DNA of 64,000 nucleotides from Austropuccinia psidii (GCA_023105745.1 JALGQZ010000009.1:40357359-40421358), one strand, 5' to 3'; positions 1-10,333 are shown, counted from the first letter of the stretch. The notes: generated by a model from the sequence alone, not told the origin. Program-made: numbers and translations.

Positions 1-1144
1 ACAGTTAATCTGCTATTGTTATAACAATATCAAATGCACCCCACTGAGCAATTGCTAGTTCATCTTTGTAAGCACGCAATCTGATCATTCGGCACAGCAT
101 CAGAGGACATTTCAGCCAGATGAAGCATATCACATGCTTTGGTGAAGTGCTCAGAAGCGGGCCTTCCAATGAACTATTGCAAAATGTCTTCCAACCATGG
201 CTTTACCAAAACCTTCCACACTGAGCTTTCGGCCATGACATGCTCAGCTTGTGAGTGCAAATTGGGTGAATCACAATGCTGAACATTGGGCACATGAGCT
301 ACGATTATGCAAATGATTGAAAGGTGGATACCCATCGGCAATATGCATGCAGGCTGAAGTAGTATTACACCATCGTAATTTATACAGCCAACATTGTGAT
401 ATGTACACCTTTGTACATGTATGCTGCGGGGAAGAGAAAAAGCTGTAAAAGAATGTAATATGCAATCACGCCAAGCCATTGAGTCAAATTTCTCAAATGC
501 ATCCCTTTGATGCATCTTTTTGGAGAGCTCCGCCTAACTACTGCACAGATGCTCATGTAATCCAAGTTAATGTAAGGGGTGCATAATGGGATGACTAATG
601 ATTTGGGTCATACACAAACAGTGGATTCACTCCAATTCCAAGGTTGGGCAAGCAATAACTGGCCCCGCTCATTGTCAGGCCCCCATGGGTCATACGCAGG
701 GAATCTTCACATGCCTGTCTTCTGACCAGCTTTTTGCTTGTGCGGGTGGCTCTCTTAACTGCAGACGCTCACCCGCCGGCACGCGGAAACCTGAGGCCCA
801 TCAGTGTGGATTTGCTTAAGCCTCATACGCATTAGCATAACCCCCCCCTATGATCCCTGAGGCTGGTTATTTATGCATTGTGATCCGCCACCGTGGGTCA
901 TATGCCGGACATTCTCACATGCCCCACGGAGGTTTTGGTGCCTGGCTTGCATCCAAAAAATACCTTGGGCGGGTGGCCTATTCCTCCAGAGTTTCTCACA
1001 TGTGTGAGGGAAATACCCTGATGACAATCTAGGTGGATGAGTAACAGCCGCAAACGCAATAGGGGTGAATTTGTAAGTGGCTCATGGCTCACAGCTGGTG
1101 TCCCTTTTGATCAAGCCACACATTTTCTGCTGGAATTCCAGTAT
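1..1144. other. Unassigned flank left of R1
   Basis: No convincing gene. The minus strand is open for about 113 codons at 174-515, but the translation has no motif I recognise and does not continue cleanly. Two loosely similar stretches, near 677-720 and 893-930, share a gggtcata core followed by cacatgcc, so this may be old repeat DNA. It is the left half of the site that R1 entered; the right half resumes at 16714. Confidence 0.4.
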
Positions 1145-1148
1145 GCGT
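1145..1148. repeat. Target-site duplication of R1 (gcgt), left
   Basis: The four bases gcgt directly precede the TG that opens the 5' LTR. The same four bases directly follow the CA that closes the 3' LTR, at 16710-16713. A direct repeat flanking TG...CA ends is the footprint of integrase-mediated insertion. Four bases is at the short end of the usual 4-6. Confidence 0.8.
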
Positions 1149-2502
1149 TGTGGTATTCCATACCATTAGTACCAGTTTCAAGCTTACCAATAAAACAAAA
1201 AAAAATGATAATAAAACAAACTACGCAAAACATTTTTACACATTACAACTACAGATTTCAAACAGGAATATACAATACGCAGCCTCAAGATCTTATCAAA
1301 ACAGTATAGTATCACAGGATATATCCACCTTATTGCATCATCAATAACAAATTACGTCATTAAAGGTAGTTAATCTAAATAAAGGTATATGAAAATAGAC
1401 CAAAGCATCAGAAGCTGTATTTTCCCCACCTTGATTCAATTTAAAGAAGAAATACCTCAAGGCTATGCATAAAATTTCAATATATTTTCCAAGAACAAAT
1501 GCTTCCTTAGTAATAATAACACGCATCAAACTTGATAGAAATGATACAATACTAAAATAAAACCACCAGCATAATTCTCTCAGAACATATGTAAAAAATA
1601 GAAACAAAAAGACTTTCTCCGCCTTCAAGAAAACATCACCAGCCAAATTATCTCAAAGACATCACATGATTTTGATAAGAAACAGAAACACCAGCATAAT
1701 TTTCTCATATACATCATATGACTAGAAGACAGTTCAATTGTCAGGAGCTGTATTTTCTCCACTTTCTTGGCAAAAATAAAATCCCACCAGCCAAATTATC
1801 TCAAACACATCACATGATTTTGATAAGGAAAAGAACCACCAGCATAATTCTCTCATAACATACGTAAAAAATAGAAACAAAAATACTTTCCCCACCTTCA
1901 AGAAAACATCACCAGCCATATTATCTCAATGACCTCACATGACTCTGGAAAAAAGAAAATCTCACCAGCCAAGCTATCTCAAATACATCACATGATTTTG
2001 ATAAGAAAAAGCACCACCAACATAATTCTCTCAGAAAATACGTAACAAAGTCACCAAAAATGAAAGTGTCACCAGCAAAATTATCTCAAATACATCACAT
2101 GATTTTGATAAGAAACAGAAACACCAGCATAATTTTCTCATATACATCATATGACTAGAAGACAGTTCAATTGTCAGGAGCTGTATTTTCTCCACTTTCT
2201 TGGCAAAAATAAAATCCCACCAGCCAAATTATCTCAAGCACATCACATGATTTTGATAAGGAAAAGAACCACCAGCATAATTCTCTCAGAAAATACGTAA
2301 CAAAGTCACCAAAAATGAAAGTGTCACCAGCAAAATTATCTCAAATACATCACATGATTTTGATAAGAAAAAGCACCACCAGCATAATTCTCTCAGCAAA
2401 CACGCTGCTACACCAAAGCTACATGTCTCACTAGCTAAAACCTCTCAGCTATGATTTTTTCTAAGTACCCTATTTTGAGAAGCTCTATGGAGGCCCAAAA
2501 GC

Positions 2503-2510
2503 TATAAATA
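2503..2510 (+). promoter_or_regulatory. TATA box of the R1 LTR
   Basis: TATAAATA, followed by a pyrimidine-rich stretch (gtcctctctccctca) typical of an initiation region. The same box is at 15809-15816 in the 3' LTR. It fits Pol II transcription starting around 2530-2540, which would make the first 1.4 kb of the LTR U3. Confidence 0.75.
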
Positions 2511-2542
2511 GAGGTCCTCTCTCCCTCATTTTTCCCATCATC

Positions 2543-2584
2543 ATGGAACAAGTTCCCACTATCCAGGATCATAACCATCCCTGA
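2543..2584 (+). other. 13-codon upstream ORF just after the LTR promoter
   Basis: The first ATG after the TATA box opens a 13-residue frame (MEQVPTIQDHNHP) ending in TGA. It is present in both LTRs. It lies about 33 nt past the TATA box, so it should be the first AUG met by ribosomes. Either it is a regulatory uORF, or the ATG belongs to a first exon spliced onward to gag, whose long frame has no ATG for its first 77 open codons. I cannot choose between these from sequence alone. Confidence 0.45.
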
Positions 2585-3327
2585 ACTAGCAGGATATCTA
2601 GAATAGTAGTAGTGTTTTAGTAGTGAAAAGCTCAGTAGCCTTGCTCAGTAGCTTAGTATTAGTGAAGAATAGTAGTATAACCGTAGTAAAAGCTCAGTAG
2701 CTTAGTATTAGTGAAGAATAGTAGTATTAACGTAGTAAAAAGCTCAGTAGCCTTGCTCAGTGGCTTAGTATTATTAAAAAAAAAGTAGTAGTGATATAAA
2801 ACCCAGTATTAAAAAAAAATCCTAAAAGAATCAAATCCAGTAGTCTTATTATTAGTACTCATATCAAAAAAAAATCATTATAATCAACCTAAAACCAAAA
2901 AAAAATATATATATTCTTATCATTCTTATTAAAAAAAACAAAAAAAATATTCTTATTAGTTTCATTAAAATAACAGAAACCCAAAACATATATATATATA
3001 TATATTATCATCACTTTTATTAAAATAAAGTAAAAAAAATCTAGTGTTTATTTTATCAGAAATTTTAGATCAGAATTTTTACTGTAGTGTTATTGATAGG
3101 TCTGATTTAGAGACTGCTGATAAGTCTTCTCTATCTGTTAAAGCCACAAATCTTATTTTATTTTGTGATTCTCTGTAGGCTGACTATTCAGTATTATTTA
3201 GAGGGGCAGCTAATACACCTTAGCACCCATGGTTATTGGACAATTCTGAAATTCAAAACAGACTTACCAATAATTTCCCCCTCAAGGTACTGCCTTATTT
3301 CATCCCACACCAAAAGGAGTTCCCACA

Positions 3328-3350
3328 TCTGGTGTCCCAACAGTGGCCAA
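3328..3350 (+). other. Putative primer-binding site of R1
   Basis: Two bases after the LTR end, the sequence reads tggtgtcccaacagtgg. It begins with TGG, as expected for pairing to the CCA tail of a tRNA. I could not match it to a specific tRNA. Confidence 0.45.
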
Positions 3351-3384
3351 CAACAACTTCAACCATCAATAATCCGTCAATTAT

Positions 3385-3425
<41 letters not shown>

Positions 3426-3754
3426 AATTTAGTCCATATAAAAAAAAAGCCTTTTATCAATAAAAAATTTCAAGCACCTATCAAGTCAATCTGGAATCAG
3501 AAAAACCACAAAGTTCTAAATCATTGTCACCATCAAGTGCTTCAACAAAATCATTTCATTATTATTATCCAAAAAGAGGAGAAACACCACCTGGAGAAGA
3601 ATCACCTATAGATTATAGTATACCAGTTGGTACACCAAGAACTAAGAAGAAAGATCAAAAGATAGTTACAGAATATTTTCAGAAATTACTCAAGGAACTA
3701 TTTGAAATTAAAAAGAAAAGTGAAAAAGAGAAAATCAACAAAGAATATATCAAT

Positions 3755-6700
3755 ATGGATTCAGCATCATCATCAAAGATACCACACAATCCAGATGAAT
3801 CCAAAGAAGAAATAATAAATGAAGAGACCATGCCAGGACAAGAAGATATTTCTGATATAGAAAGACTTCATCAAAGAATGTTGGAAATGCAACAAGAATT
3901 AATTGAACTCCTTAAAAAAGAAGGGAAAAGGAAAGAGTCAAGTTTTACCGCAGAAAACAGCCCAATGGAAGAAACTACGAGCATGCCAAGAATCTTTAGA
4001 CAAGAAGGGTCACCATCACCATTTTCAAGGCCTATGGCCTCATCAACTCCATTCACTTCACAAAGACCAAATACTCTACCAAAGCGGGTCAATATTCATG
4101 CACAGGCTTCAAGCCCATTGCAACAAGAAATCCCACGAAACAATACACCCATTGTCAAGATCAGACCAAAGGATTATAATTTATGGTTTGATGGAAAGGA
4201 AGTGGAAAGATTTATTAAAAGAGTAGAAAATATAGCAGAAATTGAAAGAGCAAGTGGAAGGGATATAGCAAGACAGATATCCTTTTGGACTAAAGATCAA
4301 GAAATTAGCTACCATATTGAAGGAATGCCTGGATATGAAACTAGCGATTGGGAGCAATTAAAATTGGATATGAAGAGGAGATGGGGAACAGTGTCACCTG
4401 AAAGAAGATACAAGCTGTCCTCAATTACTCAATTATTTACAAAGATTCAACAAGAAGGAGGAATTAGAAATATGACCCAATATAAAAAGTTCATTGGTGA
4501 ATATGAATCCATTATTAATTATCTCAGAAGGTACCAATATATACAAGGAGATATCAATCACAATCAAGAAATTTTGGCCAGTCTTTCCTCAAGTGTTCAA
4601 GAGTCTATTTACAAAGAAATGATTAAAGATAAGGCCATGGTGCAAGCCTTGGATGGTGGTTATATTATTCCAAGATTGGAAATCTTAAAGTTATATATTG
4701 AACAAGATTTAGAAGCCAAAGTCTTAATTCAACAGAAGGAATTTTCACAACCAAAGTCACAAGAGAAGAAAGCTAGGTTTGAAGAGGAAAGCTGGGAAGA
4801 AGTCTTAAAGCAAATGAAAGATCTTACCCAAAAAATTCAAAATCCTCAGCCGCAAGGGCATCAATCAAAGGATACTGGGAAGGAATCAGTTAAGCAAGTA
4901 TTGAATCAGCTCAAACACCTTTCAGAAGTAGTTGAATCTCCAAATAAAATACAAGCAGGAAATAATCAAGATCAGAAAGTTACACAAAACTCACAGCCAC
5001 TCAGGCCAAGATATCCTTTACTACCCATATCTTCTGGTTATCAACCATATGTTCCAGCACAAATGGCTCCAAGACAGCTACTGAAGTGTTATTACTGCTT
5101 AGAAGAAGGACATTCCGCAATAAGATGTAATCACCTCACAGAAGACTTGAAGAAAAGAATTGTCTTGAAGCGTGGAGGAACATATCTTTTTCCAAATTTT
5201 CAAAGAGTACCCACAGAAGGCCCTAAATCTGCAAAAGAATTAGTTAGACATTTTGCCAAAGAGCAGGAGGATTTTACAAAGAAAATTATGGAACAATCAA
5301 ATCCACCCCAAAAGAAGCAAGAGACAACAGTAATTGAGGAAAGCAAAGAAGAGAAGGCAACTGCTATAGCTCAAATAGAAGAATGGGGAAACTGGAAACC
5401 TCCTCAAGTATCACCAGCAAATGAAAATCTTCAAATAAATGTTGGGCTTAGACAGACAAGGCAAAGAGCTGCAAGACAGGAAACTCAAAGTCAAACCCAG
5501 CAAGAGGATAAAAATGAAACACACAAACCCTTTAAAAAGAAGATACCAGGTGCCTACCACGAGGAAGATGAGGCAGAAGAAGAAATAAGAGTTCTAATTC
5601 CAACAAAATACAAGAAAACACAAGAAGGAAAGGAAGTAGATAATGATATTGAAATCATTTCCAAGGAAAAGAATAAGGAGGTACTTAGACAGGATTCACA
5701 AAAGATGGAAATAAAAAACAAGGTAAAATCTACACCCAATAACCCAAAGATAATAATTGAACATGTGATGAAGAGAATACTTGAACAAAAGATAAATATT
5801 ACTCTTGAAGAAATATTATCAATGTCACCAACCTTTATTGATAAACTACAAAATTTAACTACCCAGGAAAAAGAAGTAATAAAATCAGTCAATACGTCAA
5901 ATATTCAAGAAAGACTACTTTCAGTAAAGCTACGGGACTATGATACCCCAAGATTACATTATGCATGCCCACTTGGATTTATGGAAGTATTTATTGGAAG
6001 AGAAGAATATCCTACAATGGCATTGGTGGATACTGGATCAGAAATTAATATAATACCAGAGGAAATTGCAATTCAAGCCTCACTTACAAGTAGAAAGCTC
6101 AATATGAATCTCAGAGGAATTGGTGGACATACCACATCTTTGGTTGGACTCTCAGAATTTACACCAATTACTATGATAACAGGAGAAGAAAAAGAAATTC
6201 ATTTATTCATAGCAAAAGGAGCTGTACACACCATACTTGGAAGACCATTTTTAGCAGATAATAATGTTAAATTGGAATTTTCACACAAGCAAGGGGAGAT
6301 ATTTAGTTATCCAGAGCAAGATGGACGTCGATTATGCTTACCAATATGTAACCCTCAAGCTATGGGCTGGCAAATTTCTCCACCAAGAGGTATGGAGCTT
6401 TGTGCATCTTCAGAGATCGGAAAATGGTCAATACATGGAGCAGAATCATCCAAAAGAAAAGAAACCGAGGAAACAGAAAGTCAATCTTCAACAATAGTGA
6501 AGACAATATTTCTTGGAGCAAACAAAATACCCTTCTCAGCTATTTTTGATGCAAAAAAAGACTTGAATGTTATAACTCAGGAAATGGCCCTTAAAGCAGA
6601 ATTAAAAATCAGCCCTTACACATCAAAATCAACAGATAACTTTTTGAAGCCAATTGGTCAAATTAAAAATCTTGAAGTCACTTTTGAAGGTGAAGAGAAA

Positions 6701-7996
6701 ACCTACCTGGACTTCTTAGTATTTAAAAATTTCAACCAGATAATAGATGAAGAAAAGTCAAACATATTATCTTCATCTAAAGAAAGTATTCCACCTCAAA
6801 CTGAAACAAAATCTAAAGGGAAGGATCCAGAAGAGGATGAATTGAAGGTAGAAGATAGTGAAGCAATAGAAAAAATAAAAATGGAACTGAAGAAGATGAG
6901 GAGAAATTTGGACATGGCCATAGAAGACCCAGAGAAATGGCTAGCACTTGAGTTAAGTGGTATGAATGAAGAAGATAAAGTAGAAAGCCCACAGAAGAAA
7001 TTTAAAATGGATCTGAAGCCACCTGAAGCAAATTCCTCAGGAATTGCAGAAGATTATTCAAATTTATTTCAGGAGAAAGCTTGGTACGTTAGTGATACTG
7101 AAAAAATAAAAAATGACATAATCAATCCATTGGCAAAAAGAAAATTTGAAGAATTGGAAAAGGAAAGTGCCATAATTACTGAAGACAAAATGGATCAAGT
7201 TTGGGATAGAAATATTCAAAAGAGGATTGATAAAAAAATGGAAACAGCAGAATCAGAAGATGACTTGAAGTTATACCAACAAAATAATGAAGATTTGGAA
7301 GATAAATATAAGCAAGGAAGAATATTTGAAGATCTAGAAGAAGGAGAGTTATCAGAAAATACACAAAGGCTAGCTGGACTTAGCATTCTAGAAGAATTTA
7401 ATCATGCCTATGATCAAATATTCTGCTTTTCAAGCGCAACTGATCTATTTAATCAAAATAAAGGAATTACATCTGAATTACCAAATGACTCCCAGAATCA
7501 AAATGGCATACAGGAAGACATACCAGAATATGAAGGACTGGAAGATTACATAATACTTCCAATAATAACATTTAAGGAACTGTATGATTATGAGCTAGAT
7601 TCACCAATAATTCAAACCAAATATATTTCAGAACTACCTGGATCAAACCTTACAAATGTTGATTTTCTGGAATTACTAACCACTATTGGAATCAAAGGAA
7701 ATTTAAGAAATCCTTACTGGAAGAAGCCTTATGGATATTATCAAATGACAATAGAAGGACTGTATCACAAAATGTTATGGGCTCAAGAAGATTTGAATCT
7801 AGATGGTTTGGAAATCTTGGGAGGAACTCTTTGCTGGTGTGATTTTGGGTACATGTTTATTCATGAAGTCAAAGGTTTTGTTTCTGAATGGAAAGGAAAT
7901 ACACAAAGAAAACAATGCAACAAGATCTTTGGAGAAATATTGAAGGACATATGTCTTTCAGTAATTCACAACAGAAGGTTGAATATTTCTCAATAA
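3755..7996 (+). CDS. R1 gag-protease polyprotein with tandem protease-like domains
   Basis: About 1413 residues from the first in-frame ATG at 3755; the frame is open without ATG back to 3464, so a spliced or earlier start is possible. Residue numbers here count from 3755. A Gag-like region (about 130-330) is followed by a CCHC knuckle, CYYCLEEGHSAIRC, near 445, which binds RNA in Gag proteins. A retropepsin motif, LVDTGSEINII, is at about 757. It should mature the polyprotein in the virus-like particle. A second, degenerate protease-like unit follows near 930 (IFDAKKDLNVI): the Asp stays but TGS is lost. The C-terminal 150 residues (ELPGSNLTNVDFLELL...) are copied in the next gene. Gag plus protease without RT in one ORF is unusual for Gypsy elements. 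Confidence 0.88.
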   Translation: MDSASSSKIPHNPDESKEEIINEETMPGQEDISDIERLHQRMLEMQQELIELLKKEGKRKESSFTAENSPMEETTSMPRIFRQEGSPSPFSRPMASSTPFTSQRPNTLPKRVNIHAQASSPLQQEIPRNNTPIVKIRPKDYNLWFDGKEVERFIKRVENIAEIERASGRDIARQISFWTKDQEISYHIEGMPGYETSDWEQLKLDMKRRWGTVSPERRYKLSSITQLFTKIQQEGGIRNMTQYKKFIGEYESIINYLRRYQYIQGDINHNQEILASLSSSVQESIYKEMIKDKAMVQALDGGYIIPRLEILKLYIEQDLEAKVLIQQKEFSQPKSQEKKARFEEESWEEVLKQMKDLTQKIQNPQPQGHQSKDTGKESVKQVLNQLKHLSEVVESPNKIQAGNNQDQKVTQNSQPLRPRYPLLPISSGYQPYVPAQMAPRQLLKCYYCLEEGHSAIRCNHLTEDLKKRIVLKRGGTYLFPNFQRVPTEGPKSAKELVRHFAKEQEDFTKKIMEQSNPPQKKQETTVIEESKEEKATAIAQIEEWGNWKPPQVSPANENLQINVGLRQTRQRAARQETQSQTQQEDKNETHKPFKKKIPGAYHEEDEAEEEIRVLIPTKYKKTQEGKEVDNDIEIISKEKNKEVLRQDSQKMEIKNKVKSTPNNPKIIIEHVMKRILEQKINITLEEILSMSPTFIDKLQNLTTQEKEVIKSVNTSNIQERLLSVKLRDYDTPRLHYACPLGFMEVFIGREEYPTMALVDTGSEINIIPEEIAIQASLTSRKLNMNLRGIGGHTTSLVGLSEFTPITMITGEEKEIHLFIAKGAVHTILGRPFLADNNVKLEFSHKQGEIFSYPEQDGRRLCLPICNPQAMGWQISPPRGMELCASSEIGKWSIHGAESSKRKETEETESQSSTIVKTIFLGANKIPFSAIFDAKKDLNVITQEMALKAELKISPYTSKSTDNFLKPIGQIKNLEVTFEGEEKTYLDFLVFKNFNQIIDEEKSNILSSSKESIPPQTETKSKGKDPEEDELKVEDSEAIEKIKMELKKMRRNLDMAIEDPEKWLALELSGMNEEDKVESPQKKFKMDLKPPEANSSGIAEDYSNLFQEKAWYVSDTEKIKNDIINPLAKRKFEELEKESAIITEDKMDQVWDRNIQKRIDKKMETAESEDDLKLYQQNNEDLEDKYKQGRIFEDLEEGELSENTQRLAGLSILEEFNHAYDQIFCFSSATDLFNQNKGITSELPNDSQNQNGIQEDIPEYEGLEDYIILPIITFKELYDYELDSPIIQTKYISELPGSNLTNVDFLELLTTIGIKGNLRNPYWKKPYGYYQMTIEGLYHKMLWAQEDLNLDGLEILGGTLCWCDFGYMFIHEVKGFVSEWKGNTQRKQCNKIFGEILKDICLSVIHNRRLNISQ

Positions 7997-8024
7997 CAAC
8001 TGAAGTAATCCAATTTCAATCTCC

Positions 8025-8059
<35 letters not shown>

Positions 8060-8427
8060 ACCATAAAAAATAGCAAAAATAATAAAAAAAAATAACCTAA
8101 AAAAAAAAAAAAAAAAAAAAAAAGAGAATTTTTTTCATATCTGTATCAGTATCAGGGCAGTGACCTCCTGCCTTATCAAAGAGGAATTTCAAATAATTAA
8201 AAAACATAAAAAAAAATCTTTTTTCAACATTCTTATAATTCAGGGCAGTGACCTCCTGCCTTATCAAAGAGGAATTTCAAATCATTCAAACTAACTTATA
8301 AAAAAAAATCTTTCTTAAACACTCTTATCACTCAGTGGCAGTGACCTCCTGCCTTATCAAAGAGTAATTAGTCTTTTATCTCAAAACTCAATAATCTCAC
8401 CAAACCTCAGAAAGGATCTAGACAGTC
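7997..8427 (+). other. A-rich spacer between R1 gag and accessory ORF
   Basis: Long A homopolymers at about 8029-8057 and 8099-8123, then the three hairpin repeats listed separately. No coding frame apart from polylysine artefacts. Confidence 0.7.
8151..8365 (+). repeat. Three copies of a hairpin-forming leader repeat
   Basis: The motif ggcagtgacctcctgccttatcaaagag occurs three times, spaced about 90 nt, each followed by aatttcaaa or aattagtc. GGCAG and CTGCC pair around a 7-nt loop. The last copy ends about 60 nt before the ATG of the accessory ORF, so the array forms its leader. Confidence 0.8.
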
Positions 8428-9112
8428 ATGGATGCCAAAATTACACATGAAAATGAATTGGAATGGAATCTTGGTTGGAATGAAGAAGGCTGGACAGACG
8501 TAAATTGCAAAATTGTAGGAAATACAGAAGAAGTCAATTACTGGGAAACACCATTTGTTGAAGAAGGAGAGGATTTATTTCAGATATGGATTCCATACTT
8601 AGAATTTGAAGAATTGTTCAATTTTCCAGAACTGCATCAACATATTCAAGAATCTAAAGATTGGCAAGAGCTTCCAGGATTCTCTCTTTCAAGACTGGAA
8701 TTTCTAGAATTACTTACATATGATGGTATCAAGGGAAATTTAGGAAACACATATTGGGAAGAGGGGTTCATTAACAGATTCAGAATGGAGAAGAAAAATC
8801 TATTTTGGGGATGTGGAAGCCTCAAGAGGACTGTTTCTGGATTTACTGGACATACCAGAAGGAAGAATCTTATGGAAGCGTGGAAATTATGTAATTGAAA
8901 AGGCCAATTGGAATGTCTTATGGGAAGAGGTGTTTATACTTGGAATTATCAGTCTCAAGGCACATAATTATAATATCAATAAGGATTGTTGGAGCTTTAT
9001 CTGGGAAGAATTATTTGTAAAAAAAATTAAAGAAGAAAAAAGAAGATTCATATCAAAACTCAAGAAACAGCTTATACAATGGATTCAGAAGAATATTATT
9101 TACAAACTATAA
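8428..9112 (+). pseudogene. R1 accessory ORF, a copy of the gag C-terminal domain, one frameshift
   Basis: It opens with ATG at 8428 and runs 156 codons in one frame. Near 8805-8815 (a GGGG run) the reading jumps to the frame that continues to 9112, giving about 228 residues overall. The segment QELPGFSLSRLEFLELL then GIKGNLGNTYW matches the end of the gag-protease ORF (SELPGSNLTNVDFLELL then GIKGNLRNPYW). After the frameshift, LDIPEGRILW parallels LEILGGTLCW of the gag ORF, which is why I place the shift there. The product is Trp- and acid-rich with a basic tail. Function unknown. The duplication implies that this domain has a use outside Gag, or that an old internal duplication is decaying. 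The shift may be a sequencing error or real decay. Confidence 0.7.
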
Positions 9113-9206
9113 AAAAAAGGAAGAAAAGATAAAAAAAAAAGAAAAAAAAAAACATTTTTTTTCAGGTTATGTATCAGTATTCAGGACAATATTTCAAATT
9201 TGGAAG

Positions 9207-9248
<42 letters not shown>

Positions 9249-9454
9249 CAAGAATCTCAATTCAATAAAGAAAAAGAAAAAGAAAAACAGGGGTGGTTAT
9301 CTGTTCTTATGCCACCTCATATTAAAAATGGCACAAGTTTGGGGAAGTGTGGGCCCTTAGGCCTTTATTAATCTTATTTCTCTTTTTTGAAAAAAAAAAC
9401 AATGAAAAGATGGTGTGAAGAAACAGCAAAAGAAGATATAGATAGCTCAAAATA

Positions 9455-9760
9455 TCAAAATTATGACCGCTGGTCATAATTTGGTTCTTTGAGACAGGAA
9501 GAGATAAAATATGGAAAGGAAAACAAGAAGAAAGAAAAACCAACCAAACAAGCTAGGCCTTCAGATACAGAAAAAGAAGATAGAAGAAGTTAAAAATGTC
9601 AAAATTATGACCGCCGGTCATAATTTGCCATGAAGGAAGAAAACTATATCAAGAAAGGGAAGAAAGACCAACCAAACAAGATAGGCCACTCGGATACAGA
9701 AAAGGAAGATCAAAGAATTTGAAATGTCAAATTTATGACCGCCGTTCATAATTGGGTAAG
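9455..9760. repeat. Three ~130-144-bp units each with a near-perfect palindrome
   Basis: The palindromic core aattatgaccgcYggtcataatt appears near 9460, 9603 and 9732. Copies one and two are almost perfect palindromes; the third has two changes. The flanks are also related (accaaccaaacaag, then aggcc, then gatacagaaaa), so this is a tandem array of purine-rich units. Palindromes of this size can bind dimeric proteins or fold in RNA. Confidence 0.78.
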
Positions 9761-10087
9761 TGACTTCAGAAAAAGCAAGCAAATAGTATCTGGATAGGAA
9801 AAAAGAAGTAACCAAACAACAAAAGAGGTATACTGGATAACGTTAGCCCAATATTATTGGTTTAGCCACTCTTCGACGTACTCCCATACATCCACCTCAG
9901 AAATTCAAATTGAACACAGTAATCATAGATATGAAAGAGGGTGTGGGCTCCCCAAACATAGCCAGAATATCATTCAATTAGTCCTAACAGATCACCATAA
10001 CTCAACAGATACTAGGCCATCAGTACAGAGCACCCCCCACAGAGTGATGAACATAATGCCAGCATGATTGTAGTTTGACAACACTGC

Positions 10088-10168
10088 TGCCAGAGGCGGG
10101 AATCGAACCCAGGACCTTGGTGAAAGTTGAAAGCAACCCGGAATCACTAACGACTACACCATTTCAAA
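10088..10168 (-). other. tRNA-like sequence with Pol III A and B boxes, antisense to R1
   Basis: On the minus strand, TGGTGTAGTCG resembles a tRNA A box, and GGTTCGATTCC is a perfect B box about 40 nt further on. The T arm nearly folds (4 of 5 pairs) and a TTC triplet sits in anticodon position, suggesting descent from a Glu-type tRNA. The two acceptor strands do not pair and the anticodon stem is poor, so this is not a working tRNA. It looks like the head of a SINE or a captured tRNA relic. Confidence 0.6.
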
Positions 10169-10227
10169 ATATAACATCACTCCTCAAATTGAAAACTCAT
10201 TCAACATCACTCATCAATTTAATCACT

Positions 10228-10290
10228 CTTAAAAAAAAAAAAAAAAAAAAATTTTTTAACAAAAAAAAAAAAAAAAAAAATTTTTTTCAA

Positions 10291-10333
<43 letters not shown>

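Larger units (their letters stand above)
1149..3327 (+). repeat. 5' LTR of R1 (2179 bp)
   Basis: It starts TGTGGTATTCC and ends TTCCCACA. It matches 14454-16709 almost base for base. From about 1560 to 2440 it is built of degenerate alternating units of the type caccagc-aaattatctca and acatcacatgattttgataag, which recur with small changes. From about 2600 to 2790 there is a second tandem array built on agctcagtagc and tagtattagtgaag; the 3' LTR has one more copy of this unit, explaining the length difference. A candidate 3' splice acceptor (ttctctgtag) lies near 3170-3179. Confidence 0.93.

Noticed and set aside
1341..1646. 101-codon minus frame repeated at 14647-14952
   Set aside because: Identical because both lie in the LTRs of R1; hydrophobic composition comes from reading A-rich DNA backwards, and no motif is seen.
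3165..3611. Open frame with a polylysine run
   Set aside because: It exists only because of an A homopolymer spanning the LTR/leader junction; no protein-like composition outside it.
5554..5892. Minus frame inside R1 gag
   Set aside because: Ser/Phe/Ile-rich translation of an acidic, Lys-rich coding strand; typical shadow.
10088..10168. Functional tRNA gene
   Set aside because: A and B boxes are present, but the acceptor strands do not pair and the anticodon stem is defective.
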